A stretch of DNA of 35,942 nt from JBOFEH01 sp051650265. GTDB taxonomy: Bacteria; Bacillota; Clostridia; Lachnospirales; Cellulosilyticaceae. The notes under the pieces are model-generated. The model was not told the origin of the DNA. It made no database searches and saw only the letters and a list, made by a program, of their open reading frames with translations. Of this stretch, positions 17,703 to 25,123 are shown piece by piece (position 1 is the first letter of the stretch; each line of letters begins with the position of its first letter). The stretch is taken from positions 1 through 35,942 of the forward strand of contig JBOFIR010000047.1 of assembly GCA_051650265.1 (NCBI GenBank), read 5' to 3'. A program made the position numbers and the translations under genes.

Positions 17703-18995
17703 TTATTCATCCATCCCTATTACAATCCGTATATCATATGAAAGATCTGTCTTTTCTTCAATAGTCGCTTTTGGATAAAACGTATTGAACTGCTCAGCCT
17801 TTTTGATGTCCTTGGCATAAATTATTGTTTGTGCCACATCGTGTGAGGTGTAGTTTCCTACACTACTTACTGTATAGCCTGCTGTTTCAAGTGTTTCTTT
17901 TCCTTTTGCTGCTGCTCCTGTAATTCCACTTCCATTGAGTACTTCAATACTGACAGTTTGATCTTTGATAATCGCTTCTTCCTCTGGTTCTTCACCTGCT
18001 ACAGTTGTATCATAAAATACATCCTGTACAAATTGTCCCATTGCATTGGTATCTGGGAAGAAATAAGAAACACCACGTTCATAGCGCCCTTCTCCCGGAA
18101 TCGTATGGAAACTAATATTCGCTGGATCAAAATCTTTGGCATAAGCAAGGTACTGCCCAAGTTCACCAAGTGCCACATCAGTCTTCACTGATGAGAATAA
18201 TACATTGACAATCTTCGGCATTTTAAAGAGCATACTTGGACTTAAGATCTTTTCAGCAAAAGCCTTAAGGAAATCTTGTTGCACAGTGATACGATCTACA
18301 TCACCTTGTGGATAACGTCTAAAGCGTACAAGTCCCTCTGCTGTTGCACCGTCTAGATGTTGTTGTCCTTGTTTGATATCAATATACAGGCCACCTGCAC
18401 GGTCTACATAGTAAAGGTCTTGTTTCACATACATATCCACCCCACCGATTGCATCTACAATTTCTCTAAATGCATCAATTGTGACTAAGAGATAATTATC
18501 TACTTTAACACCTAGGATATTTTCGATTTCATCGACTGTAAAATCATTTACATTCTCGATGCCACCATAGGCTGTCATTTCATTCAATTTAGAAACATAG
18601 ACACTTCCTCTACCATACTCGCTAAGTTTTTGTCTCTGCTCATCACTCCATGACACCTTCGTATCTCTAGGCAATGCAACAACTTTAATTTTATTGGTCA
18701 CACTGTTAAAGTTTACAACGAAGATGACATCTGTACGGTAGCCATCTTTATCTACACCAAATACGGCTAACGTCTTATTGATGTCTGCTTTTTTATCTTT
18801 ATCAGTGTTCCCCCATTTACCTGTTTCCTGACCTGTCGTTGTGCCACCATCTTCTTTGAAGAAATAATTGTAGCATCCTACTAATGCACCGAAGGCAACT
18901 AAGCATACAAGCAAAGTAACGCCGGCGATTTTGAAAAACATCTTCAATAGTCTTGCACGTTGCTTTTTCTTCAGCTTTGCTTTTTTCTTACTCAT
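17703..18995 (-). CDS. LCP-family ligase with LytR C-terminal domain
   Basis: The 430-residue protein has a basic N-terminus, one transmembrane helix (about 19-41), an external LCP domain (about 72-325) and a LytR_C domain (about 345-428, VSIEVLNGSG). LCP landmarks are VDKDGYRTDV (Arg87, Asp89), ALPRDTKV, SKLNEMTAYGG and RFRRYPQGDVDR. LCP enzymes move lipid-linked polymers onto peptidoglycan or protein outside the membrane. It is the first gene of the tight run down to tagA, so attachment of that cluster's polymer is the likely task. ATG with GGGAGTGATC upstream. Confidence 0.92.
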   Translation of the reverse strand: MSKKKAKLKKKQRARLLKMFFKIAGVTLLVCLVAFGALVGCYNYFFKEDGGTTTGQETGKWGNTDKDKKADINKTLAVFGVDKDGYRTDVIFVVNFNSVTNKIKVVALPRDTKVSWSDEQRQKLSEYGRGSVYVSKLNEMTAYGGIENVNDFTVDEIENILGVKVDNYLLVTIDAFREIVDAIGGVDMYVKQDLYYVDRAGGLYIDIKQGQQHLDGATAEGLVRFRRYPQGDVDRITVQQDFLKAFAEKILSPSMLFKMPKIVNVLFSSVKTDVALGELGQYLAYAKDFDPANISFHTIPGEGRYERGVSYFFPDTNAMGQFVQDVFYDTTVAGEEPEEEAIIKDQTVSIEVLNGSGITGAAAKGKETLETAGYTVSSVGNYTSHDVAQTIIYAKDIKKAEQFNTFYPKATIEEKTDLSYDIRIVIGMDE

Positions 18996-19194
18996 TTGAT
19001 CACTCCCATGTCTGACACTTACCTATTTTCTCCTGTCTCTTCATTGAGACGCCCATTTTGAGTTAAAAGTTTCTTTCTCTACAAAAAATAGCATAAATAG
19101 GCATACTACCACATATCATATCATAAAATTTGACAAAAATAAAATACTGGATTGTATATTCTCTCTCTTATCCTCAGCTTTCCCAAAAAGCAAA
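18996..19194. other. Intergenic region upstream of the LCP/csaB operon
   Basis: About 200 bases lie between the LCP gene at 18995 and the terminator at 19195. On the minus strand there is TTGTCA (plus 19130-19135) followed by the repeated TATGATATGATATG, but no clean 16-18-base spacing to a -10. A 5-bp GTCTC/GAGAC hairpin lies at 19035-19050 in the expected leader. The promoter of the operon is expected here but not identified. Confidence 0.4.
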
Positions 19195-19227
19195 AAAACT
19201 AAGAGAGTGTTTTACTCCCTTAGTTTT
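19195..19227 (-). terminator. Intrinsic terminator of the second LCP gene
   Basis: A 9-bp stem AAAACTAAG/CTTAGTTTT, one mismatch, then 4 bp and a five-base loop are followed on the minus strand by seven T. The stem includes the last codons and the stop of the LCP gene ending at 19220. It separates this gene from the downstream csaB operon. Confidence 0.88.
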
Positions 19228-20224
19228 CAAAAAATACCTCATTTGTTAATGCTTCTATTTTTTCTTGATCTTTAAAATAATAAGAGACATTTCCCTCATA
19301 GCGCCCCTCGCCTGGCAACGTATGGAAACGAATCTGACCCATATCTATATTTTTGACATAGGGAAGATATTCTCCAATCTGCAAAAAGGCAATATCTGTG
19401 CGCACTGATGTAAAAAGTACACTTGCGATCTGGGGAATTCTTGTGATAATCTGTGGCGAAAGAATTTTTTCGGCCAATGCGTTTAAAAATTGTTGTTGCG
19501 CCGCAATACGACCTACATCGCCGTCTAAGTAATCCCGAAACCTTACGAACTGCTCAGCTTTATCCCCATCAAGATGTTGGAATCCTGGATACAAATCAAT
19601 ATGTAAATCTTGTGCATAGTCATCTTTTTTCATACGTATTGGCACATCTAGATCAACCCCACCTACTGCATCTACAATGCGCCTAAAAGAATCTAAGCTC
19701 ACGATCACATAGTTATCAATCTTATTTCCAAGAATCACTTCTAGTTCATTCACAACGGTTCCTCTTACATGACGCATTTCGCTATAGTGAGTCATCTCAT
19801 TGATTTTTGAAGTCTTTACCCAACTATAATATTCTGGTAAACATGCCCTTTGATCTGTCTTCCAGTCAACCTTTGTATCTCTTGGTACTGAGATCACATC
19901 AATGCCATTCGTACGACTATTAAAATGGGCCACTAACACAACATCCGTGCGACTCCCATCTTTATCTGTTCCTAATATAGCTACTGTCTTATCCTCTAGC
20001 TGCTCTTCTGGTACTTTTTCTGTCACTACTAGCTCTTCTTCTTTTTGCAGTACCGTAGGATCTACTTCTAATGGGTCTTTTTCAATCACTGTCACACCAC
20101 TCGGTGCTTTTTCATGCACCATGACATTATAAGCTGTAATCCCCACTGCTGCTGTTGTCCCAAAAAGGATCAAACACACCCCAAATGTTATCCAAAAGAT
20201 CTTCCATAACTTCTTTTTATTCAT
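19220..20224 (-). CDS. LCP-family ligase without LytR C-terminal domain
   Basis: The 334-residue protein has one transmembrane helix (about 8-31), a proline- and glutamate-rich linker and an LCP domain (about 78-325). LCP landmarks are TDKDGSRTDV (Arg92, Asp94), SVPRDTKV, SKINEMTHY and RFRDYLDGDVGR. It is clearly a paralogue of the downstream LCP gene but ends without the LytR_C domain. It is monocistronic, with its own promoter (20313-20341) and terminator. Two LCP copies may serve different polymers or growth states; the sequence does not say which. Confidence 0.92.
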   Translation of the reverse strand: MNKKKLWKIFWITFGVCLILFGTTAAVGITAYNVMVHEKAPSGVTVIEKDPLEVDPTVLQKEEELVVTEKVPEEQLEDKTVAILGTDKDGSRTDVVLVAHFNSRTNGIDVISVPRDTKVDWKTDQRACLPEYYSWVKTSKINEMTHYSEMRHVRGTVVNELEVILGNKIDNYVIVSLDSFRRIVDAVGGVDLDVPIRMKKDDYAQDLHIDLYPGFQHLDGDKAEQFVRFRDYLDGDVGRIAAQQQFLNALAEKILSPQIITRIPQIASVLFTSVRTDIAFLQIGEYLPYVKNIDMGQIRFHTLPGEGRYEGNVSYYFKDQEKIEALTNEVFFEN

Positions 20225-20312
20225 AATCCCTTTATTCCCCTTTTTCTCTATGTTACTATGGTGAAGAATGGCTTATTATGTATTTTATCAGTCTTATCTA
20301 AATTTTATGTCT

Positions 20313-20341
20313 ATTATACTATTAATAAGTCACTTTGTAAA
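20313..20341 (-). promoter_or_regulatory. Sigma-A type promoter of the second LCP gene
   Basis: On the minus strand TTTACA (20336-20341) is followed after 17 bases by TATAAT (20313-20318). The start of transcription would be near 20306, giving a leader of about 80 bases. The site lies in the divergent region shared with nfo. Confidence 0.8.
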
Positions 20342-20369
20342 CATTCATAAGACAAGAGAGGATAACTTT

Positions 20370-21233
20370 ATGCTGAAATTAGGATCACACGTTTCCATCG
20401 CCAAAGGCCTTCTTGGGGCTGCCCAAGAAGCACATAGCTATGGTGCCAATACATTTATGATTTATACAGGTGCGCCGCAAACCACGCGCCGCTCACCACT
20501 TGAGAAACTCAAGATTCCAGAAGGCCAAGCTTTTATGGCTGCCCACGGCATCTCGGACATCGTTGTTCATGCGCCTTACATCATTAACCTCGCCTCTTTC
20601 AAAGAAGATACTTTTGATCTTGCAAAAGAATTTCTTGCACTTGAACTTGAGCGTACCACAGCCATTGGCTCAAACTACTTGGTACTTCATCCAGGCTCTT
20701 TTACTACCGCTACTCTTGAGTACGGCATTGATCGCATCGCAGAAGGTCTCAATAGTGTTCTGACTTCTGAGACAAAGCCACTGATCTGCTTAGAAACGAT
20801 GGCAGGTAAGGGCAGTGAAGTAGGTCGCAACTTCACTGAGCTTCGCGCTATTATCGACCGCGTAGAACACGCAGACAAAATGGGGGTCTGCCTAGATACC
20901 TGCCATCTCCATGACAGTGGTTATGATATCGTAGACAACTTCGAAGCTGTTCTTGATGAATTTGATAAAATTATTGGACTAGATCGCCTCCAAGTCTTCC
21001 ACCTCAATGGTTCATTAAACCCACGTGGCGCCAAGAAAGACCGTCATGCCAACCTTGGGGCAGATGATACCAATCCAAAGGGTATCGATCACATTGGTAA
21101 AGAGGCCCTTCATCGCATTGTCCACCATCCAGTCACTGACAACAAACCATTAATTCTTGAAACCCCTTGGCTTGATAAAGCAACGAATCTCTACAAAGAA
21201 GAGATTGCTTATCTTAGGGGGGACAGACCATGA
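20370..21233 (+). CDS. nfo: Deoxyribonuclease IV (AP endonuclease family 2)
   Basis: The 287-residue protein is a zinc-dependent endonuclease that nicks DNA 5' of abasic sites in base excision repair. Family landmarks in order are VVHAPYIINLAS, LVLHPGS, ICLETMAGKGSEVG, CLDTCHLHDSGYD, HLNGS, KDRHANLG and LILETPW, covering the metal-binding His, Glu and Asp residues. The start is ATG 20370, eight bases after GAGAGG; a longer frame back to 20268 would put an unrelated hydrophobic extension before the conserved MLKLGSHVS. It overlaps the next gene by four bases (ATGA). Confidence 0.95.
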   Translation: MLKLGSHVSIAKGLLGAAQEAHSYGANTFMIYTGAPQTTRRSPLEKLKIPEGQAFMAAHGISDIVVHAPYIINLASFKEDTFDLAKEFLALELERTTAIGSNYLVLHPGSFTTATLEYGIDRIAEGLNSVLTSETKPLICLETMAGKGSEVGRNFTELRAIIDRVEHADKMGVCLDTCHLHDSGYDIVDNFEAVLDEFDKIIGLDRLQVFHLNGSLNPRGAKKDRHANLGADDTNPKGIDHIGKEALHRIVHHPVTDNKPLILETPWLDKATNLYKEEIAYLRGDRP

Positions 21234-21973
21234 GTCACACCGATGATCTTGTCCTTGTGACAGGTTCCTCAAAGGGGATCGGCTATGCCATTGCGGAAGC
21301 ATTTGCCAAAGAGGGTGCGCATGTCATTCTTAATGGTGGTCATGACCAGGCCTCACTTACCTTAGCGCATCAGGCCTTTCTAGAAAGAGGGTATAAAGTA
21401 AGCGCCTTCTTTGGAGATCTCTCTTCCCTAGAGACCGCCACAGCACTCTTTAATGAGCTCAAAGAAACCCTACACGCTATGCCATCCATTATTATCAATA
21501 ATGCTGGAATGAGCCATATTGGCCTCTTTACAGATACCACACCTGCTCTTTGGCAGACAATCATGAGCACCAATCTAGGTACTGCATACAACTGTGCTTA
21601 TCTTGGCGTGCCCCCTATGATTAGTGCTCAAAAAGGCTGTATCATCAATATTTCTTCTATATGGGGTAATGTAGGCGCATCTTGTGAAGTTGCCTATGCT
21701 ACTAGCAAAAGTGCGCTCAATGGATTTACACGTGCACTCGCCAAGGAACTTGGCCCTTCACAGATACGTGTCAATGCCATCGCCTGTGGCTGGATTGATA
21801 CAGGCATGAATGCCAGTTTCTCAGACGAAGAAAAAGCGGCATTCATTGAAGAAATACCGCTTTGTAGGGTAGGGCGTCCTGAAGAGGTTGCAGCCCTGTG
21901 TCTTTATTTGGCTTCCCCTGGCGCTGCCTACATGACAGGTCAAGTACTTACACTTGATGGTGGCTTATTGTAA
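21230..21973 (+). CDS. Short-chain dehydrogenase/reductase, FabG-like
   Basis: The 247-residue protein has the NADP-binding TGSSKGIG at 11-18, NNAG at 90-93 and the catalytic Ser143, Tyr156 and Lys160 (YATSK). The C-terminal TGQVLTLDGG is typical of FabG-type 3-oxoacyl-ACP reductases. There are no fatty-acid synthesis genes nearby, so it may be an accessory reductase with another substrate. It is translationally coupled to nfo, a pairing I cannot explain by pathway. Its terminator lies inside the convergent gene that starts to read two bases away. Confidence 0.85.
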   Translation: MSHTDDLVLVTGSSKGIGYAIAEAFAKEGAHVILNGGHDQASLTLAHQAFLERGYKVSAFFGDLSSLETATALFNELKETLHAMPSIIINNAGMSHIGLFTDTTPALWQTIMSTNLGTAYNCAYLGVPPMISAQKGCIINISSIWGNVGASCEVAYATSKSALNGFTRALAKELGPSQIRVNAIACGWIDTGMNASFSDEEKAAFIEEIPLCRVGRPEEVAALCLYLASPGAAYMTGQVLTLDGGLL

Positions 21974-21975
21974 GC

Positions 21976-22755
21976 TTATCTCACCATCTCAAGATGTACC
22001 ATCAGATTGTCCATATACAAATGAGAACAACCTAGGCTACCTTTATACAAAGGTAGCTTTTTCATTCTTTCGAATACTTGAAGCTGTTCATAGACCAAGC
22101 GCACCTCTTCTCGCGCTTCGAAAGTCATCTCATAGAAGTTAGGCTTCTTCCTACGCTTATGTGGCAACGCATCCACCGTTTGTGTTAGTTCATCTAGACT
22201 CACGTCTAGCTTACGCTGCATCGCCTGATAACTTAGGTTATAAGCTTCTAGCTGTTCACTCATACTACGTAACACTTTAGTCGTTTCTCTTAACATATAA
22301 AATAAATCTAACCCCATAAATACCTCTTCGTCCCGTCCGAGATATTTAAGCCCAATCTCAATCTTTTCTAACATATCATCTACCGTATAATACTCACTAA
22401 GCTCTTCTAAAATATCCATATGACAGCTTGTTATAATTTTTTGAAAAAGTATGATAGATCCTTGATTGCTTGGCATCGTCAAGTGCCCTTGCTCAATTAA
22501 GCTCAGCTCAAACTGCTCGATCCCTTGCATAATCCAGTGAAATCGGGTCATTTTTTCCCCATTTTCAGTGATCTGCAACTGCATCACACGCCCACGATTT
22601 TGTAAAAAGTCTTCTCTCACTTGATTGAACAACTCATGTGCCTCAGCCAGCTTACTTCTCAATTCTCCCACCAGTTCATAGCTTTGTCTATACCGCCCAT
22701 GGTCCTGCTCATAACCTATAGACTCCATAATCCCAATCACACGACTTCTCAACAT
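21976..22755 (-). CDS. Unknown helical protein, second gene of a two-gene operon
   Basis: The 259-residue protein is not one I recognise. It is predicted soluble and mostly helical, with no signal peptide or membrane segment. It is rich in Glu, Leu, Met and Gln, with heptad-like stretches (about 20-50 and 165-200) and a basic KRRKK patch near residue 205. No catalytic motif is visible. It follows the upstream unknown gene by 11 bases, so the two products probably act together. Its 3' end contains the plus-strand terminator of the fabG-like gene. Codon use resembles the neighbours, with no sign of recent transfer. Confidence 0.7.
   Translation of the reverse strand: MLRSRVIGIMESIGYEQDHGRYRQSYELVGELRSKLAEAHELFNQVREDFLQNRGRVMQLQITENGEKMTRFHWIMQGIEQFELSLIEQGHLTMPSNQGSIILFQKIITSCHMDILEELSEYYTVDDMLEKIEIGLKYLGRDEEVFMGLDLFYMLRETTKVLRSMSEQLEAYNLSYQAMQRKLDVSLDELTQTVDALPHKRRKKPNFYEMTFEAREEVRLVYEQLQVFERMKKLPLYKGSLGCSHLYMDNLMVHLEMVR
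22036..22062 (+). terminator. Intrinsic terminator of nfo-fabG embedded in the convergent coding sequence
   Basis: A perfect 9-bp stem GCTACCTTT/AAAGGTAGC (22036-22044 with 22049-22057), loop ATAC, is followed by TTTTT at 22058-22062. It lies 63 bases after the fabG stop, inside codons of the minus-strand gene. Confidence 0.85.
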
Positions 22756-22766
22756 TTCCGTTCTCC

Positions 22767-23174
22767 TTAGTTTTGTAATAGGTTGTCCATTTTCTTATAA
22801 GTCTCTTTAAGTTCCGTAAGTACACACCAAAAGTATTCATACTCCTGAACTTTCACATCCATATGGCTTGCTATCAAATCCATTTCATCTTGTGGTAACT
22901 GAAAAATTTCAGGATCAAAAAGTAGAATACCCAATACTTCTAAGAAAAGCTTTCTACGGTTGAGCCTCACACTATCCCCTAACATCGTCAAAATAGCCTC
23001 CAACGATGGCACAGGTAAATCTGCCGAAAAACCACGTGTATATCCCATCTCTTCCTCATATTCCCCTAACAATCTAGATTGATAACCTTCTTCAAGTTGA
23101 CTTCTCCCCAAGATATATTTCGCAATCGCCAAGAAACATGCTTTTTCCTGTCTATTTAATTCTCTTAAGTACAT
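22767..23174 (-). CDS. Unknown small helical protein, first gene of a two-gene operon
   Basis: The 135-residue protein begins MYLRELNRQEKACFLAIAKYI, and is acidic and helical throughout. LFDPEIFQL and a C-terminal helix of the heptad type (YKKMDNLLQN) follow. The size, helices and opening phrase recall TerB-like or other all-helical co-regulators, but the match is too weak to name. No signal peptide or membrane segment. The ATG follows GGGAGAGAGGGG. A strong promoter lies 47-75 bases upstream, directly behind the rpsI terminator. Confidence 0.7.
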   Translation of the reverse strand: MYLRELNRQEKACFLAIAKYILGRSQLEEGYQSRLLGEYEEEMGYTRGFSADLPVPSLEAILTMLGDSVRLNRRKLFLEVLGILLFDPEIFQLPQDEMDLIASHMDVKVQEYEYFWCVLTELKETYKKMDNLLQN

Positions 23175-23198
23175 CGTATACCCCTCTCTCCCTTAGGC

Positions 23199-23216
23199 GC
23201 AATAACCCTTTATTGC
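23199..23216 (-). promoter_or_regulatory. Palindrome at the predicted transcription start of the unknown operon
   Basis: GCAATAA (23199-23205) and TTATTGC (23210-23216) form a perfect 7-bp inverted repeat around CCCT. The predicted start from the adjacent promoter is near 23214, so the repeat covers +1. It could be an operator or a 5'-end stem-loop that stabilises the mRNA. Confidence 0.45.
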
Positions 23217-23220
23217 ATTA

Positions 23221-23249
23221 ATTATACTCTGCTACTCACTTTTTGACAA
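23221..23249 (-). promoter_or_regulatory. Sigma-A type promoter of the unknown two-gene operon
   Basis: On the minus strand TTGTCA (23244-23249) and TATAAT (23221-23226) are 17 bases apart. The promoter begins immediately after the U tract of the rpsI terminator, so the operon is insulated from rplM-rpsI. Confidence 0.85.
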
Positions 23250-23255
23250 ATAAAA

Positions 23256-23279
23256 AAGCCAACCCATAAGGATTGGCTT
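23256..23279 (-). terminator. Intrinsic terminator of rplM-rpsI
   Basis: A 10-bp stem (23256-23265 with 23270-23279, one G-U pair on the minus strand) has a four-base loop. Six T and a further TTT follow on the minus strand. It lies 13 bases after the rpsI stop. Confidence 0.9.
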
Positions 23280-23292
23280 CCAATTCCAAAAA

Positions 23293-23685
23293 TTAACGTT
23301 TTGAGAATTGTGGTGCACGTCTCGCTGCTTTGAGACCGTATTTTTTTCTTTCTTTCATTCTTGGATCTCTTGTTAAGAAACCAGCTTTTTTAAGAACTGG
23401 ACGGAAATCTCCTTCAGCTTGAAGTAACGCACGGCTGATTCCGTGACGGATAGCTCCAGCTTGTCCTGTCATACCACCACCGAATACATTAACTTTTACA
23501 TCAAACTTGTTTAAAGTTTCTGTAAGAACTAATGGTTGACGAGTGATAACTTTTAAAGTTTCTAAACCGAAGAACTCTTCGATATCTCTTTTGTTGATTG
23601 TGATTTTACCTGTTCCTGGTACAAGGTATACACGTGCTACAGACTTTTTACGTCTACCTGTTCCGTAATATCTAACTGCTTCCAT
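23293..23685 (-). CDS. rpsI: 30S ribosomal protein S9
   Basis: The 130-residue protein has the family opening RYYGTGRRKKSVARV and the universal C-terminal SKR, whose tail reaches the P-site tRNA. Length is normal. It follows rplM by 25 bases in the usual rplM-rpsI pair and ends before a strong terminator. Confidence 0.98.
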   Translation of the reverse strand: MEAVRYYGTGRRKKSVARVYLVPGTGKITINKRDIEEFFGLETLKVITRQPLVLTETLNKFDVKVNVFGGGMTGQAGAIRHGISRALLQAEGDFRPVLKKAGFLTRDPRMKERKKYGLKAARRAPQFSKR

Positions 23686-23710
23686 TTACACTTCCTCCTC
23701 TCGATACTAA

Positions 23711-24142
23711 TTAGAATTTAAGTTCTGTTGGTTGTTGAGCTTCGTGGTTGTGCTCTGTACCAGCATATACTCTTAATTTTGTAAGCATTTGTCTTCCTAA
23801 GCTATTCTTTGGAAGCATACCTTTTACAGCGTGCATGATAATTCTTTCTGGGTGATTGTTTAACATTTCACGAGCTGTAGTTTCTTTTAAACCACCTGCG
23901 TAACCAGAGTGTCTTCTGTATAATTTTTGGTCTAATTTCTTACCTGTGAATACAGCTTTTTCTGCATTGATTACGATTACGTGATCACCGCAGTCCACGT
24001 GTGGTGTGTAAGTTGGTTTGTGTTTTCCTCTTAATACTGATGCGATTTGACTTGAAAGTCTACCTACTGTTTGACCTTCTGCGTCAATCACATGCCATTG
24101 TCTTTCAACATTTTGAGCGTTTGCCATGTATGTTGTTCTCAT
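23711..24142 (-). CDS. rplM: 50S ribosomal protein L13
   Basis: The 143-residue protein opens MRTTYMAN and has DAEGQTVGRLSSQIA and the VDCGDHVIVINA motif of L13. GGAGGGAAC precedes the ATG. The early-assembly protein binds 23S rRNA. It is transcribed from a consensus promoter about 100 bases upstream, through a structured leader that may allow autoregulation. Confidence 0.98.
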   Translation of the reverse strand: MRTTYMANAQNVERQWHVIDAEGQTVGRLSSQIASVLRGKHKPTYTPHVDCGDHVIVINAEKAVFTGKKLDQKLYRRHSGYAGGLKETTAREMLNNHPERIIMHAVKGMLPKNSLGRQMLTKLRVYAGTEHNHEAQQPTELKF

Positions 24143-24240
24143 TGAATGTTCCCTCCTTTAATCTAGTCTGAGCTAGTTAAACCGTCTATTTAATATAAAA
24201 TCCGGGGCTATTTGGATTTTATAAGTGGGCTTATTAACAC
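24143..24240 (-). ncRNA. Structured leader of rplM-rpsI (candidate L13 leader)
   Basis: The leader of about 98 bases contains a 9- to 10-bp stem (24195-24203 with 24214-24222, ten-base loop). An overlapping 5-bp hairpin (24221-24225 with 24230-24234) shares bases 24221-24223, so the two exclude each other. A Firmicute L13 leader family (Rfam L13_leader) is known at this position. I could not check the consensus here. Confidence 0.5.
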
Positions 24241-24247
24241 AAATTAC

Positions 24248-24276
24248 ATTATATTATAGTCATCCCAAGCTGTCAA
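24248..24276 (-). promoter_or_regulatory. Consensus sigma-A promoter of rplM-rpsI
   Basis: On the minus strand TTGACA (24271-24276) and TATAAT (24248-24253) are perfect consensus boxes 17 bases apart. A second overlapping TATAAT lies five bases upstream of the first with poor spacing. The start is expected near 24241. Confidence 0.93.
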
Positions 24277-24296
24277 GACGTTGTTATCTATTTTAT

Positions 24297-24347
24297 TCAT
24301 CCACATTTTGCCTCATTTTTTTGTGTAGTTTTGACAATTTATCCACA
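24297..24347 (+). promoter_or_regulatory. One exact and one near DnaA-box match between truA and rplM
   Basis: TTATCCACA at 24339-24347 is the exact DnaA-box consensus. TCATCCACA at 24297-24305 differs by one base. Both face the same way, 42 bases apart, upstream of the rplM -35. The exact box sits in the loop of an inverted repeat TTTTGAC/GTCAAAA. Chance matches are possible in a window of this size. Confidence 0.25.
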
Positions 24348-24371
24348 TCAGTCAAAATTGTTTACGGTTGC

Positions 24372-25109
24372 CTAATATGCAATCGCCCACATCATGAGAC
24401 CTTCTGGGGGTGCTGTCGGACCAGCTTGCCCGCGATCTTTACTTGCGATAATATCGGCCACTTGCTCTGGTAGGATTTTGCCCCTTCCCACTTCAATCAG
24501 TGTCCCGACTATAATACGTACCATATTATATAAGAAGCCGCTACCACATACATCGATTTGTATGATGTCATCTACTTTTTGGATATCTAAGCTATACACT
24601 GTTCGTTCAGTATTCACTACACTACTCCCAGCTGAGCAAAAACTTTTAAAATCATGTGTTCCAACAATGTAGCGCGCTGCTTCCTCCATGAGTTTAACAT
24701 CAAGTGTATACGGATACAAGTGACAATACTTTCCGATAAACGGATCACTGACTCTTGCATTAAGTATTTGATAGCGATAGGTTTTCTTCTTGACAGCAAA
24801 CCTTGGATGGAATGCATCATCTACTTCTTCTACTTCCTTAACCACAATATCTCTTGGCAATCTACTATTAAGTGCCCTTGCAAACTTAGATGCTGGAATA
24901 AAGGTCTCAATATCCATAATACAACACTGACTCCTTGCATGTACGCCTGCATCTGTCCGGCCTGAACCTTCTACTTCTACTTCTTGTCTTGTAATCTCAA
25001 ATACCGCTCTTTCAAGCTCTCCTTGAATAGTGGTTACCCCTGTTTTTTGTTTGGCAAAGCCATGATAGTTCGTTCCATCATAAGCTACTATTAATTTCAA
25101 TCGTTTCAT
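24372..25109 (-). CDS. truA: tRNA pseudouridine synthase A
   Basis: The 245-residue enzyme makes pseudouridine at positions 38-40 of the tRNA anticodon arm. It has the catalytic Asp53 in GSGRTDAGVHA, the opening VAYDGTNYHGF and the late motif FLYNMVRIIVG. It is the last gene of the ecfA1-ecfA2-ecfT-truA run, 14 bases after ecfT, a conserved arrangement in Firmicutes. No good terminator is seen behind it. Confidence 0.96.
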   Translation of the reverse strand: MKRLKLIVAYDGTNYHGFAKQKTGVTTIQGELERAVFEITRQEVEVEGSGRTDAGVHARSQCCIMDIETFIPASKFARALNSRLPRDIVVKEVEEVDDAFHPRFAVKKKTYRYQILNARVSDPFIGKYCHLYPYTLDVKLMEEAARYIVGTHDFKSFCSAGSSVVNTERTVYSLDIQKVDDIIQIDVCGSGFLYNMVRIIVGTLIEVGRGKILPEQVADIIASKDRGQAGPTAPPEGLMMWAIAY

Positions 25110-25123
25110 ACAAACTCCTTGTG

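Noticed and set aside
19125..19227. Possible small RNA on the plus strand (TTGACA near 19130 and hairpin at 19195-19227)
   Set aside because: The -10 spacing is poor and the hairpin lacks a T run on the plus strand; the hairpin is explained as the LCP terminator.
20268..20369. Longer N-terminus of Nfo
   Set aside because: It would place a hydrophobic stretch before the conserved start and runs through the divergent promoter region; GAGAGG supports ATG 20370.
24335..24360. Inverted repeat TTTTGAC/GTCAAAA as truA terminator
   Set aside because: Loop of about 15 bases, weak stem and an A-rich rather than T-rich tail on the minus strand.
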